A DNA stretch of 64,000 nt from an uncultured Oscillibacter sp. (GCA_910583785.1 CAJTZK010000011.1:285-64284); one strand, 5' to 3'. Positions 42,398-51,769 are shown, numbered from the stretch's first letter. The notes: generated by a model not told the origin, from the sequence alone. Numbers and translations: made by a program.

Positions 42398-44083
42398 TTA
42401 TGCCCGCTTGGCCCGGTTGACGGCGGAGAGGATGGCCCGGAGAGGCGCCAGGTTGATGTTGTGGCTGAGCCCCACGCCCCAGTACTGCTTGCCGGTGCGC
42501 CGGTCCTGAAGGAGGATATAGGCCACGCCCTGGGAGTCGGAACCGTCGGTGATGGCGTGGGAGGCGTAGTCCAGGAAGGTGAAGCGGTCGATTTTCTCCC
42601 CTTGAATGGCGTTGAAGAAGGCGTCGATGGGGCCGTTGCCCTCGCCGGAGACCTCGAACACCGTGTCCGTGTGCCGGAGGGTCCCCTGGAAGGCCACATG
42701 GGAGTGGCCCCCGGCGTCCACAGTCTCCCGGAAGGCGTGCTTGATGAGCTGATAAGGCTGCTTCGCCTCGATATACTCCTGGTGGAACAGCTCGCTGATC
42801 CGCTCCGGGGCGACCTCCTTGCCCACCCTGTCCGTCTCCACCTGGACGATATGGCCGAACTCCGGCTGCATGGACTTGGGCAGGTCAAAGCCGAAGTTGT
42901 GCTCCATGATATAGGCGGCTCCGCCCTTGCCGGACTGGGAGTTGATGCGGATGATGGGCTCGTACTCCCGGCCCACGTCGGCGGGATCGATGGGGAGATA
43001 CGGGATTTCCCAATACTCCGTACCGGAGGTCTTCATATACTGGACGCCCTTGTTAATGGCGTCCTGATGGCTGCCGGAGAAGGCCGTAAAGACCAGCTTG
43101 CCCACATAGGGCTGGCGGTCGCCCACGGGCATCTTGGTGCACCGTTCGAACATCTCCTTGATTTTGTTGATGTTGGAGAAGTCCAGCTCCGGGTCCACGC
43201 CCTGGGTATACATGTTCATGGCCAGGGTCACTATGTCCACGTTTCCGGTGCGCTCCCCGTTGCCGAAGAGGGTGGCCTCCACCCGGTCGGCTCCGGCCAG
43301 CAGGCCCATCTCCGTGGTGGCTACGCCGCAGCCCCGGTCATTGTGGGGATGAAGGGAGATGACGGCCCGGTCCCGGCCGGGAAGTTTGCGGATGAAGTAT
43401 TCCAGCATGTCGGCGAACTGGTTGGGCATACAGTTCTCCACCGTGGTGGGGAGGTTCAGGATGACCTTCTTTTCCGGCGTGGCGTGGAGGTGCTCCAGCA
43501 CCGCCTGGCAGATTTCCACGGCGTAGTCCATCTCCGTGCCCATGAAGGACTCGGGGGAATACTCAAAGCGGAGGTTCATGCCCCCGGCGATCATGGGCTG
43601 GGACATCTCATAGATGAGGTCGGCGGCGTCGGTGGCGATTTTGGTAATCTCGTCGCAGTCCATGTGGAAGACCACCTTGCGCTGGAGGGTGGAGGTGGAA
43701 TTGTAGAAATGGAGAATCACATTCTTCGCGCCCCGGATGGCCTCAAAGGTCTTTTTGATGAGGTGTTCCCGGGCCTGGACCAGCACCTGGATGGTCACGT
43801 CGCCGGGAATGTGGCCGCCCTCGATGAGCTCCCGGCAGATTTCATATTCCGTCTCGCTGGCGGAAGGGAAGCCAATTTCAATCTCCTTCACGCCGATGTC
43901 CACCAGCGTGTGGAAATACTCCAGCTTCTCCGCCAGGTTCATGGGGTCAATCAGCGCCTGGTTTCCGTCCCGCAGGTCCACAGAGCACCAAACAGGGGCC
44001 TTGGCAATCTTCCGGTCCGGCCAAGTGCGGCCCTGAATGGGCTGGGGCTGGAAGGGAATGTACTTTTCAAATCCGGGTCTCAT
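42398..44083 (-). CDS. leuA: 2-isopropylmalate synthase
   Basis: The 561-residue enzyme condenses acetyl-CoA and 2-oxoisovalerate. It has the start RTWPDRKIAKAPVWCSVDLR of the fungal-like LeuA2 class, metal-binding ISLHPHNDRGCGVA and the C-terminal regulatory domain (about 435-555) where leucine binds. The ATG at 44083 follows AAGGAGG; the longer frame runs into the T-box terminator. It is the first gene of the operon, under the T-box. Confidence 0.95.
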   Translation of the reverse strand: MRPGFEKYIPFQPQPIQGRTWPDRKIAKAPVWCSVDLRDGNQALIDPMNLAEKLEYFHTLVDIGVKEIEIGFPSASETEYEICRELIEGGHIPGDVTIQVLVQAREHLIKKTFEAIRGAKNVILHFYNSTSTLQRKVVFHMDCDEITKIATDAADLIYEMSQPMIAGGMNLRFEYSPESFMGTEMDYAVEICQAVLEHLHATPEKKVILNLPTTVENCMPNQFADMLEYFIRKLPGRDRAVISLHPHNDRGCGVATTEMGLLAGADRVEATLFGNGERTGNVDIVTLAMNMYTQGVDPELDFSNINKIKEMFERCTKMPVGDRQPYVGKLVFTAFSGSHQDAINKGVQYMKTSGTEYWEIPYLPIDPADVGREYEPIIRINSQSGKGGAAYIMEHNFGFDLPKSMQPEFGHIVQVETDRVGKEVAPERISELFHQEYIEAKQPYQLIKHAFRETVDAGGHSHVAFQGTLRHTDTVFEVSGEGNGPIDAFFNAIQGEKIDRFTFLDYASHAITDGSDSQGVAYILLQDRRTGKQYWGVGLSHNINLAPLRAILSAVNRAKRA

Positions 44084-44135
44084 AGCGGCGTCCTCCTTAC
44101 AAAATAGGGTATCGGATGGGCCAGGGGACAAGAAA

Positions 44136-44395
44136 ACGCCCCTGACTCCTTCGAGTCAGGGGCGTGTCAATCAACACGCGGTACCACCCTGGTTTAGCCG
44201 CCGGTTGCCCAACGGCCCTCACAGCCTCAAACAAGGCTCCGGCCAATAACGAGGCCAGCCGTCTCCGCCTAAACCGGAATCCGGTCTCAGCGGAGCCGCT
44301 CAAGGGCCAGTGACATCCTCCCCCTCCGCGCCGCCTCGCAGCAACCAGCGGCTCTCTGAAGCATATGGAAAAGGACTTTCTCCCTGTCATCGCGT
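44136..44395 (-). promoter_or_regulatory. Leucine T-box leader of the leu operon
   Basis: The minus strand has the conserved T-box sequence AGGGTGGTACCGCG (44177-44190). A terminator stem follows: CGCCCCTGACTC / GAGTCAGGGGCG with loop GAAG (44137-44164) and TTTTC after it. Stem I is formed by GAGCCGC near the 5' end and GCGGCTC. Just before the 3' arm the sequence CCTTGA offers overlapping Leu codons CTT and TTG as specifier. Uncharged tRNA-Leu would stabilise the antiterminator and turn on leuACDB. Confidence 0.92.
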
Positions 44396-44419
44396 TTCGT
44401 TGTTTTGCTGATGGGCTAT

Positions 44420-44448
44420 AAGATACAGGATTTTCGGCGGTTTGTCAA
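44420..44448 (-). promoter_or_regulatory. Sigma-A promoter of the leu operon
   Basis: TTGACA (44443-44448) and TATCTT (44420-44425) on the minus strand with a 17-base spacer lie directly upstream of the T-box leader. Confidence 0.85.
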
Positions 44449-44592
44449 CCAGAATTTTTTTCCCAGTCTTCGTTATTTTCGACAAAAGCCTGGTTGCAAG
44501 AGGGATACGGGCCCTTTTCCAGCGGAAAATTTCCTGTTTTTTTGCCCCGGTTTCCGAGCAGATTATAAGAAACAGAGATTTTGGAATTTCCC

Positions 44593-44621
44593 TTGACAAG
44601 TTTCCTCTAAATCTGTATAAT
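44593..44621 (+). promoter_or_regulatory. Perfect consensus promoter of rpsU
   Basis: TTGACA (44593-44598), a 17-base spacer and TATAAT (44616-44621) match the sigma-A consensus exactly, 80 bases ahead of rpsU. It fits a highly expressed ribosomal gene. Confidence 0.93.
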
Positions 44622-44700
44622 AGCGATGTTGAAGCCATATAGCATGGCCCTTAAAGTATCCTGGAAATAGCCGGATACCTCGGAGGGAGGGAAAATATAG

Positions 44701-44883
44701 ATGTCTGAGATCCATGTGAAGGAAAATGAATCCATCGACAGCGCGCTGAAGCGTTTTAAGCGCAGCTGCGCCAAGGCTGGCGTCCTGGCCGAAGTCCGGA
44801 AGCGGGAGCATTACGAGAGTCCCAGCGTGAAGCGGCGCAAGAAGTCTGAGGCCGCTCGCAAGAACAAGAAGCGTTATTACTAA
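44701..44883 (+). CDS. rpsU: 30S ribosomal protein S21
   Basis: The 60-residue basic protein shows the S21 start VKENESIDSALKRFKRSCAK and the closing KRRKKSEAARKNKKRYY. It helps the 30S subunit engage mRNA. GGAGGGAGG precedes the ATG. It stands alone between a perfect promoter and a strong terminator. Confidence 0.97.
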   Translation: MSEIHVKENESIDSALKRFKRSCAKAGVLAEVRKREHYESPSVKRRKKSEAARKNKKRYY

Positions 44884-44891
44884 GCATTTGA

Positions 44892-44924
44892 AAAACCGCC
44901 GTGCCACGAGGCACGGCGGTTTTT
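44892..44924 (+). terminator. rpsU terminator
   Basis: AAAACCGCCGTGCC and GGCACGGCGGTTTT form a 14-bp stem with a 4-base loop, followed by more T residues. Confidence 0.92.
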
Positions 44925-44942
44925 TCTCTTCCTCAAAGGACA

Positions 44943-44970
44943 GAGGGCCCCGGCGCAGGCCGGGGCCCTC
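44943..44970. terminator. GC-rich hairpin between rpsU and the binding-protein gene
   Basis: GAGGGCCCCGGC and GCCGGGGCCCTC form a 12-bp stem with a 4-base loop, without a clear T-tract on either strand. It lies past the stop of the minus-strand lipoprotein gene (45080) and may help end or protect that message. Confidence 0.45.
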
Positions 44971-45079
44971 CCTCACCCGCCCCGCAGCCTCTTTGCCGGG
45001 ACCAGATGATTCCCGCGCCTATGGCGCTTACCGCCCATCCCAATGGAAGCTGCCGGACCCAGCGGACAAGCCGCGCCCC

Positions 45080-46609
45080 TCATTCCTCCTCCAGATGGAT
45101 CACGCACTGGCCCAGGGCGTAGAAAGGCTCCGCCGCCGTGGGCCGGAGGCCCTCCACCACCTCCGCCTGGGTCAGCACGGAGGAAGACTTGAAGCACACT
45201 GGCAGGATGGGAGCCTGGTCCTTCAGATGGGCGCAGAGGGCCCGCATGGCTACCGCCCGGTTCGCCGCCCCGGCCAGCTCCGCCAGAAGGCGGCTGGTGT
45301 CCGGGTTGGACCAATGGCCGTAGTTCAGCGCCCCGGCAGGCTCCAGCAGGCTCCCCAGGTCCCAGTCGGCGGTAAGCCGGGCCTCCCCGTAGTAGAGGTC
45401 GAAGTCCCCGGCGGCCAGGGCGGAGGCGTATTCCTCCCAAGGCAGGACGCGCACTTCCACCGGGATGCCTCCAGCGGTCCAGCTCTCCGCCAAGTACTGG
45501 GCGATGGCCTTTTTAAAGCTGTTCTCCTCGTTGACCAGCAGGGACAGCGGCCTTTCGGGCACATAGCCGCTCTCCGCCAGGGCGGAGGCGAATGCCTCCA
45601 GGGAACCGCCCTCCTCCAGGTCCGCCGGATACAGGGAGGAAACCGGGGATACCGGAAACGCGCAGGGCCTGCCATGGCCGGAGAGGTAGGCGCTGGCCAC
45701 GTTGGCCCGGTTAATCCCCGCCGACAAGCTCCGGCGGAGGGCGGGGCTGTCCAGGGGCGCCCGGGAAGTGTTGCAGCCCACGTATTGCAGCACGGTGGTT
45801 TCCGCGTCCACACAGCCCACGCTGCCAGTGGTGCTCACCGCCGTCACCCCCGTGAGGTCCGCCGTAATCAGCTGAATCTCATGGGAGGAAAAGCGGTAAA
45901 GCATGGCGGCCTCGTCCGGGGCCTCCACCAGGGCGATCCGGTCCACGGGCTGGTCTTCCCCCCTCCACCAGGACTGGTTGGCAATCAGGTAGGCCCCTGT
46001 CTCCTCCCCCGCGAAAAAGTAAGGGCCCGTCCCCAGCGGGACTCCCCCGCCCTCCTGCCCGCCGGGCTTTGCAATGGGCACATCCAGCAGGGCCGGGAAG
46101 GCGGTGTTGGGACCGTTCAGGGAGATGGTCACGCTGTCCCCGCTGGCGCTGATGGATGTGATGCCGGAAAGGCGGCTCCGGTAACGCTCCGAAGCCCGGG
46201 CCCGTTCCAGCGCGGACTTCACGTCCCGGCCCGTCAGGGGCGAGCCGTCGGAGAACTGGACCCCTGGGCGGAGGCTGAAGGTATAGCGGCTGGCGGTCTC
46301 GTCGTGGGTATAGCTAATGCACAGGCAGGGCTGGGGCTCAAAGCTCCCGTCCAGGCGGAACAATCCCTCATAGAGCAGGGAGGCCGCCACCTGCTGCATC
46401 CCGTCGGCGCAATCCACCGGGTCCAGGCTCCGCCCCGGCATATAGGGCAGGGCAAACCGCTCCGGAAGGGCGGCCTGGCTCTCTTCCTCCGGCTCTTCTT
46501 CAAAGGGGGGCAGCACATCCTCCGGTTCCTCCGGAAGCTCTTCCTGCCAGCAGCCCGTGAGCAGACAGGCCATCGCCAGCGCGACGGCCATGATCTTCGA
46601 TAGCTTCAT
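45080..46609 (-). CDS. Peptide/nickel-type ABC transporter substrate-binding lipoprotein
   Basis: The 509-residue protein has a lipoprotein signal (ALAMACLLTGC) and an acidic linker (EELPEEPEDVLPPFEEEPEE). A family 5 solute-binding domain follows: SYTHDETASRYTFSLRPGVQ, FSDGSPLTGRDVKSALERAR, PLGTGPYFF. Relatives bind oligopeptides or nickel complexes. No permease or ATPase gene is adjacent, so it is an orphan that must share another transporter or act otherwise. It follows pgeF by 9 bases. Confidence 0.9.
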   Translation of the reverse strand: MKLSKIMAVALAMACLLTGCWQEELPEEPEDVLPPFEEEPEEESQAALPERFALPYMPGRSLDPVDCADGMQQVAASLLYEGLFRLDGSFEPQPCLCISYTHDETASRYTFSLRPGVQFSDGSPLTGRDVKSALERARASERYRSRLSGITSISASGDSVTISLNGPNTAFPALLDVPIAKPGGQEGGGVPLGTGPYFFAGEETGAYLIANQSWWRGEDQPVDRIALVEAPDEAAMLYRFSSHEIQLITADLTGVTAVSTTGSVGCVDAETTVLQYVGCNTSRAPLDSPALRRSLSAGINRANVASAYLSGHGRPCAFPVSPVSSLYPADLEEGGSLEAFASALAESGYVPERPLSLLVNEENSFKKAIAQYLAESWTAGGIPVEVRVLPWEEYASALAAGDFDLYYGEARLTADWDLGSLLEPAGALNYGHWSNPDTSRLLAELAGAANRAVAMRALCAHLKDQAPILPVCFKSSSVLTQAEVVEGLRPTAAEPFYALGQCVIHLEEE

Positions 46610-46618
46610 AAAACAATC

Positions 46619-47428
46619 CTATTCACTTCCGGCGGCAATGGCCGCGCACTGCACGCCCCGGGCCTCCCCCAGCTTCCGGTGGGACCAGAACAGGTCCGGG
46701 CGGCAGAGGGTGCAGAGGCCGGAGGCTTCCATATGCTCCGGCAGGACCCCCGCCCGCAGCAGCCATTGGCGGTTCAGCCCCTCCAGGTCCACATGCCACT
46801 TGGGGCCGCGCTTTTCCAGGTACGGCTCCGCGTCCTTCCCCAGGGCCTCCCGCATGGCGGCGGGGACGTCCCCGTCGCTTTCAAAGCAGCACTGGCCGAT
46901 ACAGGGCCCCAGGGCAGCCCGCAGCCGCTCCGGCTTCGAGCCGTAAAGGCGGCCCATCTCCCGGACCGTCTTCTCCACAATCCCCCCGGCGCAGCCCCGC
47001 CACCCGGCGTGGGCCGCCCCCACGGCCCCGGTGTCCGGGTCGTGGAGGAGCACGGTCCCGCAGTCAGCGGAAAAGACGAACAACGTCAAGCCCGGAACAT
47101 CCGTCACTAGCGCGTCGGCGCTGTCATAGTCCCGCTCCCGGAAGAGGCCCTTCCCGGCGTCGGCCTCCGTACAGGCCCGGACGTTCGTCTCGTGGACCTG
47201 CCGGGAGAGGACCGTCCGCTCCATGTCCACAAGGATGGCGGCGCAGAAGCGGCGGTAGTTTTCCAAAAGGGCTTCCCGCCCGTCCCCCATGCCGGGGCGG
47301 AGGTTCAGGCTGTCCCAGGGGGCCGGGGAGACCCCGCCCAGGCGGGTGGAAAAGCCATGGTGGACGCCGCTCAGATTGGAAGCGGTCAGCCAGACCAAGC
47401 CGTTTTGTTCATGGGTTTCAAAGGGCAT
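46619..47428 (-). CDS. pgeF: Laccase-domain purine nucleoside phosphorylase (PgeF/YfiH family)
   Basis: The 269-residue protein has the family metal and catalytic motifs: HGFSTRLGGVS, SRQVHETNV, VFSADCGTVLLHDP, GAAHAGWRGCAGG and LGPCIGQCCFE. Members phosphorolyse or deaminate adenosine and edit wrongly made peptidoglycan precursors. The ATG at 47428 follows GGGAGG; the frame extends upstream through the preceding small gene without similarity. Confidence 0.92.
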   Translation of the reverse strand: MPFETHEQNGLVWLTASNLSGVHHGFSTRLGGVSPAPWDSLNLRPGMGDGREALLENYRRFCAAILVDMERTVLSRQVHETNVRACTEADAGKGLFRERDYDSADALVTDVPGLTLFVFSADCGTVLLHDPDTGAVGAAHAGWRGCAGGIVEKTVREMGRLYGSKPERLRAALGPCIGQCCFESDGDVPAAMREALGKDAEPYLEKRGPKWHVDLEGLNRQWLLRAGVLPEHMEASGLCTLCRPDLFWSHRKLGEARGVQCAAIAAGSE

Positions 47429-47684
47429 GGGGACCTCCCTGTTCTTCTTTCTTTTGGCCTTCGCCGTTTTTCTCAACCGGCTCATGGTTCGTCCAGCCGT
47501 TCCAGATGTGGAACACGCCATAGGCCAGCACCGGGAGGCCCAGAAGCGCAAACAGCTCAACCGCGCCGCTGTCCAGAATGGAAGCATACAGCAAGATTCC
47601 GCCCAACAGGATCAACGCAATGCCAAACACGAGTTCTTTGATATCCTGGAGCAGGAAAAGAACACTGTCATCCTTCTTATCCAT
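47418..47684 (-). CDS. Small two-span membrane protein
   Basis: The 88-residue protein has two hydrophobic segments (ELVFGIALILLGGILLYASI and LFALLGLPVLAYGVFHIW) and charged ends. I recognise no family. It lies between secA (9 bases away) and pgeF (11-base overlap), so it is probably co-transcribed with both. Confidence 0.65.
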   Translation of the reverse strand: MDKKDDSVLFLLQDIKELVFGIALILLGGILLYASILDSGAVELFALLGLPVLAYGVFHIWNGWTNHEPVEKNGEGQKKEEQGGPHAL

Positions 47685-47693
47685 TTGCCCTCC

Positions 47694-50444
47694 TTAATTC
47701 TGGTGATACTCCGGGCAGGTACATTTTTTCCACTTCAGCCCGCTGCCGCAGGGGCAGGGGTCGTTCCGCCCGATTTTCACAACCTTGAGGGGCTGCTTCT
47801 TCGGCTTGGTTCCGTCGCCGCCGACGTTCTCCACCATGCCCTTGGCTACCCGCTCCCGCTTGACCTCCTCGTCCTTCCTCAGGCGCACGGAGTACAGCCG
47901 CCGGACGGTCTCGTCCTGGATGGCGGCGATCATCTCCTCGAACATCTCCAGGGACTCCCGCTTATACACGTCCACCGGATTGTTGTTGCCGTAGGACTGG
48001 AGCCGGATGCCCTGCTTCAAGTCGTCCATGGCGTCGATGTGGTCCATCCAGTACTCGTCCACCACCCGGAGCATGACCACCCGCTCCAGCTCCCGCATAA
48101 TGGGGCTGGTGATCTCCGCCTCCTTGTTCTCATAGAAGCTCTCGGCGGCGGCGATGAAGGCCGCGTCAAAGTCCTCCTGGCTCTTGCCGGGAACCTCCCC
48201 CTCGGGGATGCTTACGGCCCCCTGGGCAAAGTACATGCCCTCCAGCCCCCGGAGCATCTCCCGATATCCGGCGGCGTCCAGATGCGGCTTTTCGCCAAAG
48301 GCCAGGCTGACATGGTTCCCGATGGAGGTGTGCATCATATTCAGCACCGTGTCCTTGATGTCCATGCCGTCCAGAACCTGGCGTCGCTGGCTGTAGATCA
48401 GCTCCCGCTGCTTGTTCATCACGTCGTCGTATTCCAGCACGGATTTCCGGGACTGGAAGTTCCGGGACTCCACGGTGGTCTGGGCGTTTTCAATGGCCTT
48501 GGTCAGCATTTTGTTCTCAATGGGGGTATCCTCGTCCAGGTCGAACCGCTCCATCATGTTCGTAATCCGGTCCCCGCCGAAGAGGCGCATCAAATCGTCC
48601 TCCAGGGAGATATAAAACTTCGTCTCGCCGGGGTCCCCCTGGCGGCCCGCGCGGCCCCGGAGCTGGTTGTCAATCCGGCGGGACTCGTGGCGCTCCGTGC
48701 CGATGATGAACAGCCCTCCGGCCTCCCGGACCCGGTCCGCCTCGCTGGCGATTTCCGCCTTGTGCTGGGCCAGCTTTTCGGCAAAGAGCTTCCGGGCGTC
48801 CAGAATCTCCTGGTTGTCCGTGTCGGCGTAGCCCGTGGCGTCCACAATGACCTCCTCGGAGTACCCTGCCTTGTCCAGGTCCGCCCTGGCAAGGTATTCG
48901 GCGTTGCCCCCCAGCATGATATCGGTGCCGCGGCCCGCCATGTTGGTGGCCACGGTGACGGCCCCCAGCTTGCCCGCCTGGGCGACAATCTCCGCCTCTT
49001 TTTCGTGGTTCTTGGCGTTCAGCAGGTTGTGCTTGATGCCCTCCCGGGCCAGGAGCTTGCTGAGAAGCTCGTTTTTCTCGATGGACACGGTGCCCACCAG
49101 CACGGGCTGGCCCTTTTCGTGGCACTCCTTGATCTGCTGGATGACGGCCCGGAACTTCCCGGCCTCGGTCTTGTAGACCACATCGTGGTGGTCGCTGCGC
49201 TGGTTGGGGCGGTTGGTGGGGATCTCGATGATGTCCAGGTTGTAGATGGTCCCGAATTCCTCCTGCTCCGTCATGGCCGTACCGGTCATGCCGGAGAGCT
49301 TGTCATAGAGCCGGAAGTAGTTCTGGAAGGTAATCGTCGCCAGGGTCCGGTTTTCGCTGTTGACGTTGACATGCTCCTTGGCCTCGATGGCCTGGTGGAG
49401 GCCGTTGGAGTACCGCCGGCCAAACATCAACCGGCCGGTGAACTCGTCCACGATGATGACTTCCCCGTCCTTCACCACATAGTCGATGTCCCGTTTCATG
49501 GTGCCGTGGGCCTTGAGAGCCTGGTTGATGTGGTGGCTGACGGTGGAGTTGGAGGGGTCGGAGAGGTTTTCCACGTGGAAGTACTCCTCCGCCTTGGCGA
49601 TGCCCCGGGCGGTGAGGGTGGCGGTTTTGGCCTTTTCGTCCACCACATAGTCCGCGTCGATGTCCGCGGCCTCCTCTTCCTTGTTGTCCACCTGGACCAC
49701 CACCTGCTTTTTGAGCTTCGCCACGAACATCTCCGTCAGGTCGTACATTTGGGTGGACTTCTCCCCCTGGCCGGAGATGATCAGGGGGGTCCGGGCCTCG
49801 TCGATGAGGATGGAGTCCACCTCGTCCACGATGGCGAAGGAGTGGCCCCGCTGGACCAGCTCCTGGGAGTAAATGCACATATTGTCCCGGAGGTAGTCGA
49901 AGCCCATTTCGTTGTTGGTCCCATAGGTGATGTCGGCGGCGTAGGCCTCCTGCCGCTGCTTGGCGGTGAGGCCGTGGACAATCAGGCCCACCTTGAGCCC
50001 CAGGAAGCGGTGGACCTTGCCCATCCACTCGCTGTCGCGCTTGGCCAGGTAGTCGTTGACCGTGACGATGTGGACCCCCTTCCCCGCCAGGGCGTTGAGG
50101 TACGCGGGCAGGGTGGCCACCAGGGTCTTGCCCTCGCCAGTCTTCATCTCGGCGATGCGCCCCTGGTGGAGGACGACGCCGCCCACCAGCTGCACCCGGT
50201 AGGGCCGGAGGCCCAGCACCCGGTCCGACGCCTCCCGGGCGGTGGCAAATGCCTCGGGCAGGATATCGTCCAGGGTCTCGCCGCCCGCCAGGCGGTCCTT
50301 GAACTCCTGGGTTTTCGCCTGGAGCTGGGCGTCGCTCATCGCTTTGTACTCGTCGGCCATGGCCTCAATTTTGTCCGCGATGGGGGTAATGGATTTCAGC
50401 TCCCGGGAGCTGTAGTCGCCGAAAATCTTCTGTATCAGGCCCAT
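47694..50444 (-). CDS. secA: Preprotein translocase ATPase SecA
   Basis: The 916-residue motor drives secretion through SecYEG. Walker A is MKTGEGKTLVA, Walker B and linker VDEVDSILIDEARTPLIISG, then the PPXD, helicase (TNMAGRGTDIMLGGN) and scaffold domains. The C-terminal SEC-C zinc motif CPCGSGLKWKKC binds SecB or the ribosome. The ATG at 50444 (MGLIQKIFGD) is the family start; upstream frame is unrelated. The ribosome site (AAGGAAG) is weak. Confidence 0.96.
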   Translation of the reverse strand: MGLIQKIFGDYSSRELKSITPIADKIEAMADEYKAMSDAQLQAKTQEFKDRLAGGETLDDILPEAFATAREASDRVLGLRPYRVQLVGGVVLHQGRIAEMKTGEGKTLVATLPAYLNALAGKGVHIVTVNDYLAKRDSEWMGKVHRFLGLKVGLIVHGLTAKQRQEAYAADITYGTNNEMGFDYLRDNMCIYSQELVQRGHSFAIVDEVDSILIDEARTPLIISGQGEKSTQMYDLTEMFVAKLKKQVVVQVDNKEEEAADIDADYVVDEKAKTATLTARGIAKAEEYFHVENLSDPSNSTVSHHINQALKAHGTMKRDIDYVVKDGEVIIVDEFTGRLMFGRRYSNGLHQAIEAKEHVNVNSENRTLATITFQNYFRLYDKLSGMTGTAMTEQEEFGTIYNLDIIEIPTNRPNQRSDHHDVVYKTEAGKFRAVIQQIKECHEKGQPVLVGTVSIEKNELLSKLLAREGIKHNLLNAKNHEKEAEIVAQAGKLGAVTVATNMAGRGTDIMLGGNAEYLARADLDKAGYSEEVIVDATGYADTDNQEILDARKLFAEKLAQHKAEIASEADRVREAGGLFIIGTERHESRRIDNQLRGRAGRQGDPGETKFYISLEDDLMRLFGGDRITNMMERFDLDEDTPIENKMLTKAIENAQTTVESRNFQSRKSVLEYDDVMNKQRELIYSQRRQVLDGMDIKDTVLNMMHTSIGNHVSLAFGEKPHLDAAGYREMLRGLEGMYFAQGAVSIPEGEVPGKSQEDFDAAFIAAAESFYENKEAEITSPIMRELERVVMLRVVDEYWMDHIDAMDDLKQGIRLQSYGNNNPVDVYKRESLEMFEEMIAAIQDETVRRLYSVRLRKDEEVKRERVAKGMVENVGGDGTKPKKQPLKVVKIGRNDPCPCGSGLKWKKCTCPEYHQN

Positions 50445-50593
50445 GATTGTTTGAAACTTCCTTTCGATTGTTCCGCCGCCCGGAGGGGCCGCCGAAAAGT
50501 TTTCATAGTAAAACAAGCATAGCTTACCACAGTTTCCCCTGGAATGCAAAGGAAAATGGGAAGCCCGGAAAAAAGTTTACAAAGCGGGGCCGT

Positions 50594-51769
50594 TCACAGT
50601 TCCATGTCCAGCAGCATCCGTATGCGGCTTTGCACGGTGCCCTCGCCCGTGCTGGCGTCATAGTCCACGCTGGTCAGCAGGGTTCCCGGCAGCTTCCGCT
50701 GGAGGGCGGCGTACTGCCCCTTGCCGAAGATATGCCCCGGCAGGCAGCCAAAGGGCTGGACGCAGAGGATCTTCCGGTACCCGAGCCCGGCCCAGGCCGC
50801 CGCCTCGGCGGTGACGAGCCACCCGTCGGCCACGGTGCAGTTTAAAGGCGCGAGCCCCTCCGCCCGGCGCTTCACCTCCGCCAGCGGCGGCAGGGTGTGA
50901 AATCCGGCCTCCCGCAAAACCGCCAGCAGCTCCCGCTGGATTCCCCCTAGCCGGCCGGAGAGGAAGCGGTACAGCTTCCGCTGGTAAGCGGGGCCCTTCA
51001 GGCTGTGGGTATCCATATAATAGAGGGCGTACCAGGTAAGGCCGCCCACTCCGATTTCGCAGCGCTCCGCGGCTAGATACCGCTCCAGGTTCCAGTTTCC
51101 CAGATGGCAGTACTTTGTGTAGATTTCCCCCACAACGGCAACCCTCCGCACGTCCCCGGGCGCCGTCTCAATCCGGCGGAAGGAGGCCGCGATCTCCCGG
51201 CAGCGCTCCAGAATGCGGCGCCTGGAAAGGCCGATCCCCCGGCGCAGGTCCTCCCCCAGCGTCTCCATCCAGCGCCGCCAAAGCGCCTCCGCGCCGCCGG
51301 GGAGGACCTCGTAAGGCCGCACCTGGTTCCGGGCAATCGCCAGCGCGTCTCCCCACACCGCCGCCGCCAGCGCCCGGCGGATCATCGCCAGGGTGATGGG
51401 AAGGCCCGTGTCCCGGTCGATATCCCGGACGTTCAGGGACAGCAGCGCCACCTCCGGGTATCCCGCCTTGTCCAGGGCCTTCCGCATCAGCCGGATGCCG
51501 CAGGAGCCCCGGCACTCGTCCCCCGCCTGCCCCATCAGCACGCCGCACTCCGCCGGGTCATACTCCCCGGATTCCAGGGCGGCCAGCACCTGCCCCGCCA
51601 CCAGAAAGACGGGGTAGCACAGTTCATTGTGGAAATACCGCATTCCCCGGTCCGCCAGGCCCCGTTCCTCCCGCAGCAAAACCGGCTCCCACTCCCGGGA
51701 AGTGAACGCGTGCCGCAGCAGGGGAAACCAATCGTCCAGCAGGGCGGGAATCAGCAGCGTACGGGGCAT
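50594..51769 (-). CDS. 2-hydroxyacyl-CoA dehydratase/activase-related protein (DUF2229/HgdB-like)
   Basis: The 391-residue protein resembles the C-terminal part of large CoA-dehydratase activase (YjiL-like) proteins. FHNELCYPVFLVAGQVL, GQAGDECRGSCGIRLMRKAL and QPFGCLPGHIFGKG place conserved cysteines that could hold an Fe-S cluster. The N-terminal activator ATPase domain usually fused or adjacent is missing, so it may work with a partner encoded elsewhere. The ATG at 51769 follows GGAGG. It has its own promoter at 51825-51853. Confidence 0.75.
   Translation of the reverse strand: MPRTLLIPALLDDWFPLLRHAFTSREWEPVLLREERGLADRGMRYFHNELCYPVFLVAGQVLAALESGEYDPAECGVLMGQAGDECRGSCGIRLMRKALDKAGYPEVALLSLNVRDIDRDTGLPITLAMIRRALAAAVWGDALAIARNQVRPYEVLPGGAEALWRRWMETLGEDLRRGIGLSRRRILERCREIAASFRRIETAPGDVRRVAVVGEIYTKYCHLGNWNLERYLAAERCEIGVGGLTWYALYYMDTHSLKGPAYQRKLYRFLSGRLGGIQRELLAVLREAGFHTLPPLAEVKRRAEGLAPLNCTVADGWLVTAEAAAWAGLGYRKILCVQPFGCLPGHIFGKGQYAALQRKLPGTLLTSVDYDASTGEGTVQSRIRMLLDMEL

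Noticed and set aside
42461..44107. A 548-codon plus-strand frame
   Set aside because: It is antisense to leuA, which has full family motifs.
47289..50522. A 1077-codon open frame on the plus strand
   Set aside because: It lies antisense to secA. Long antisense frames are expected in GC-rich genes, and its translation has no family features.
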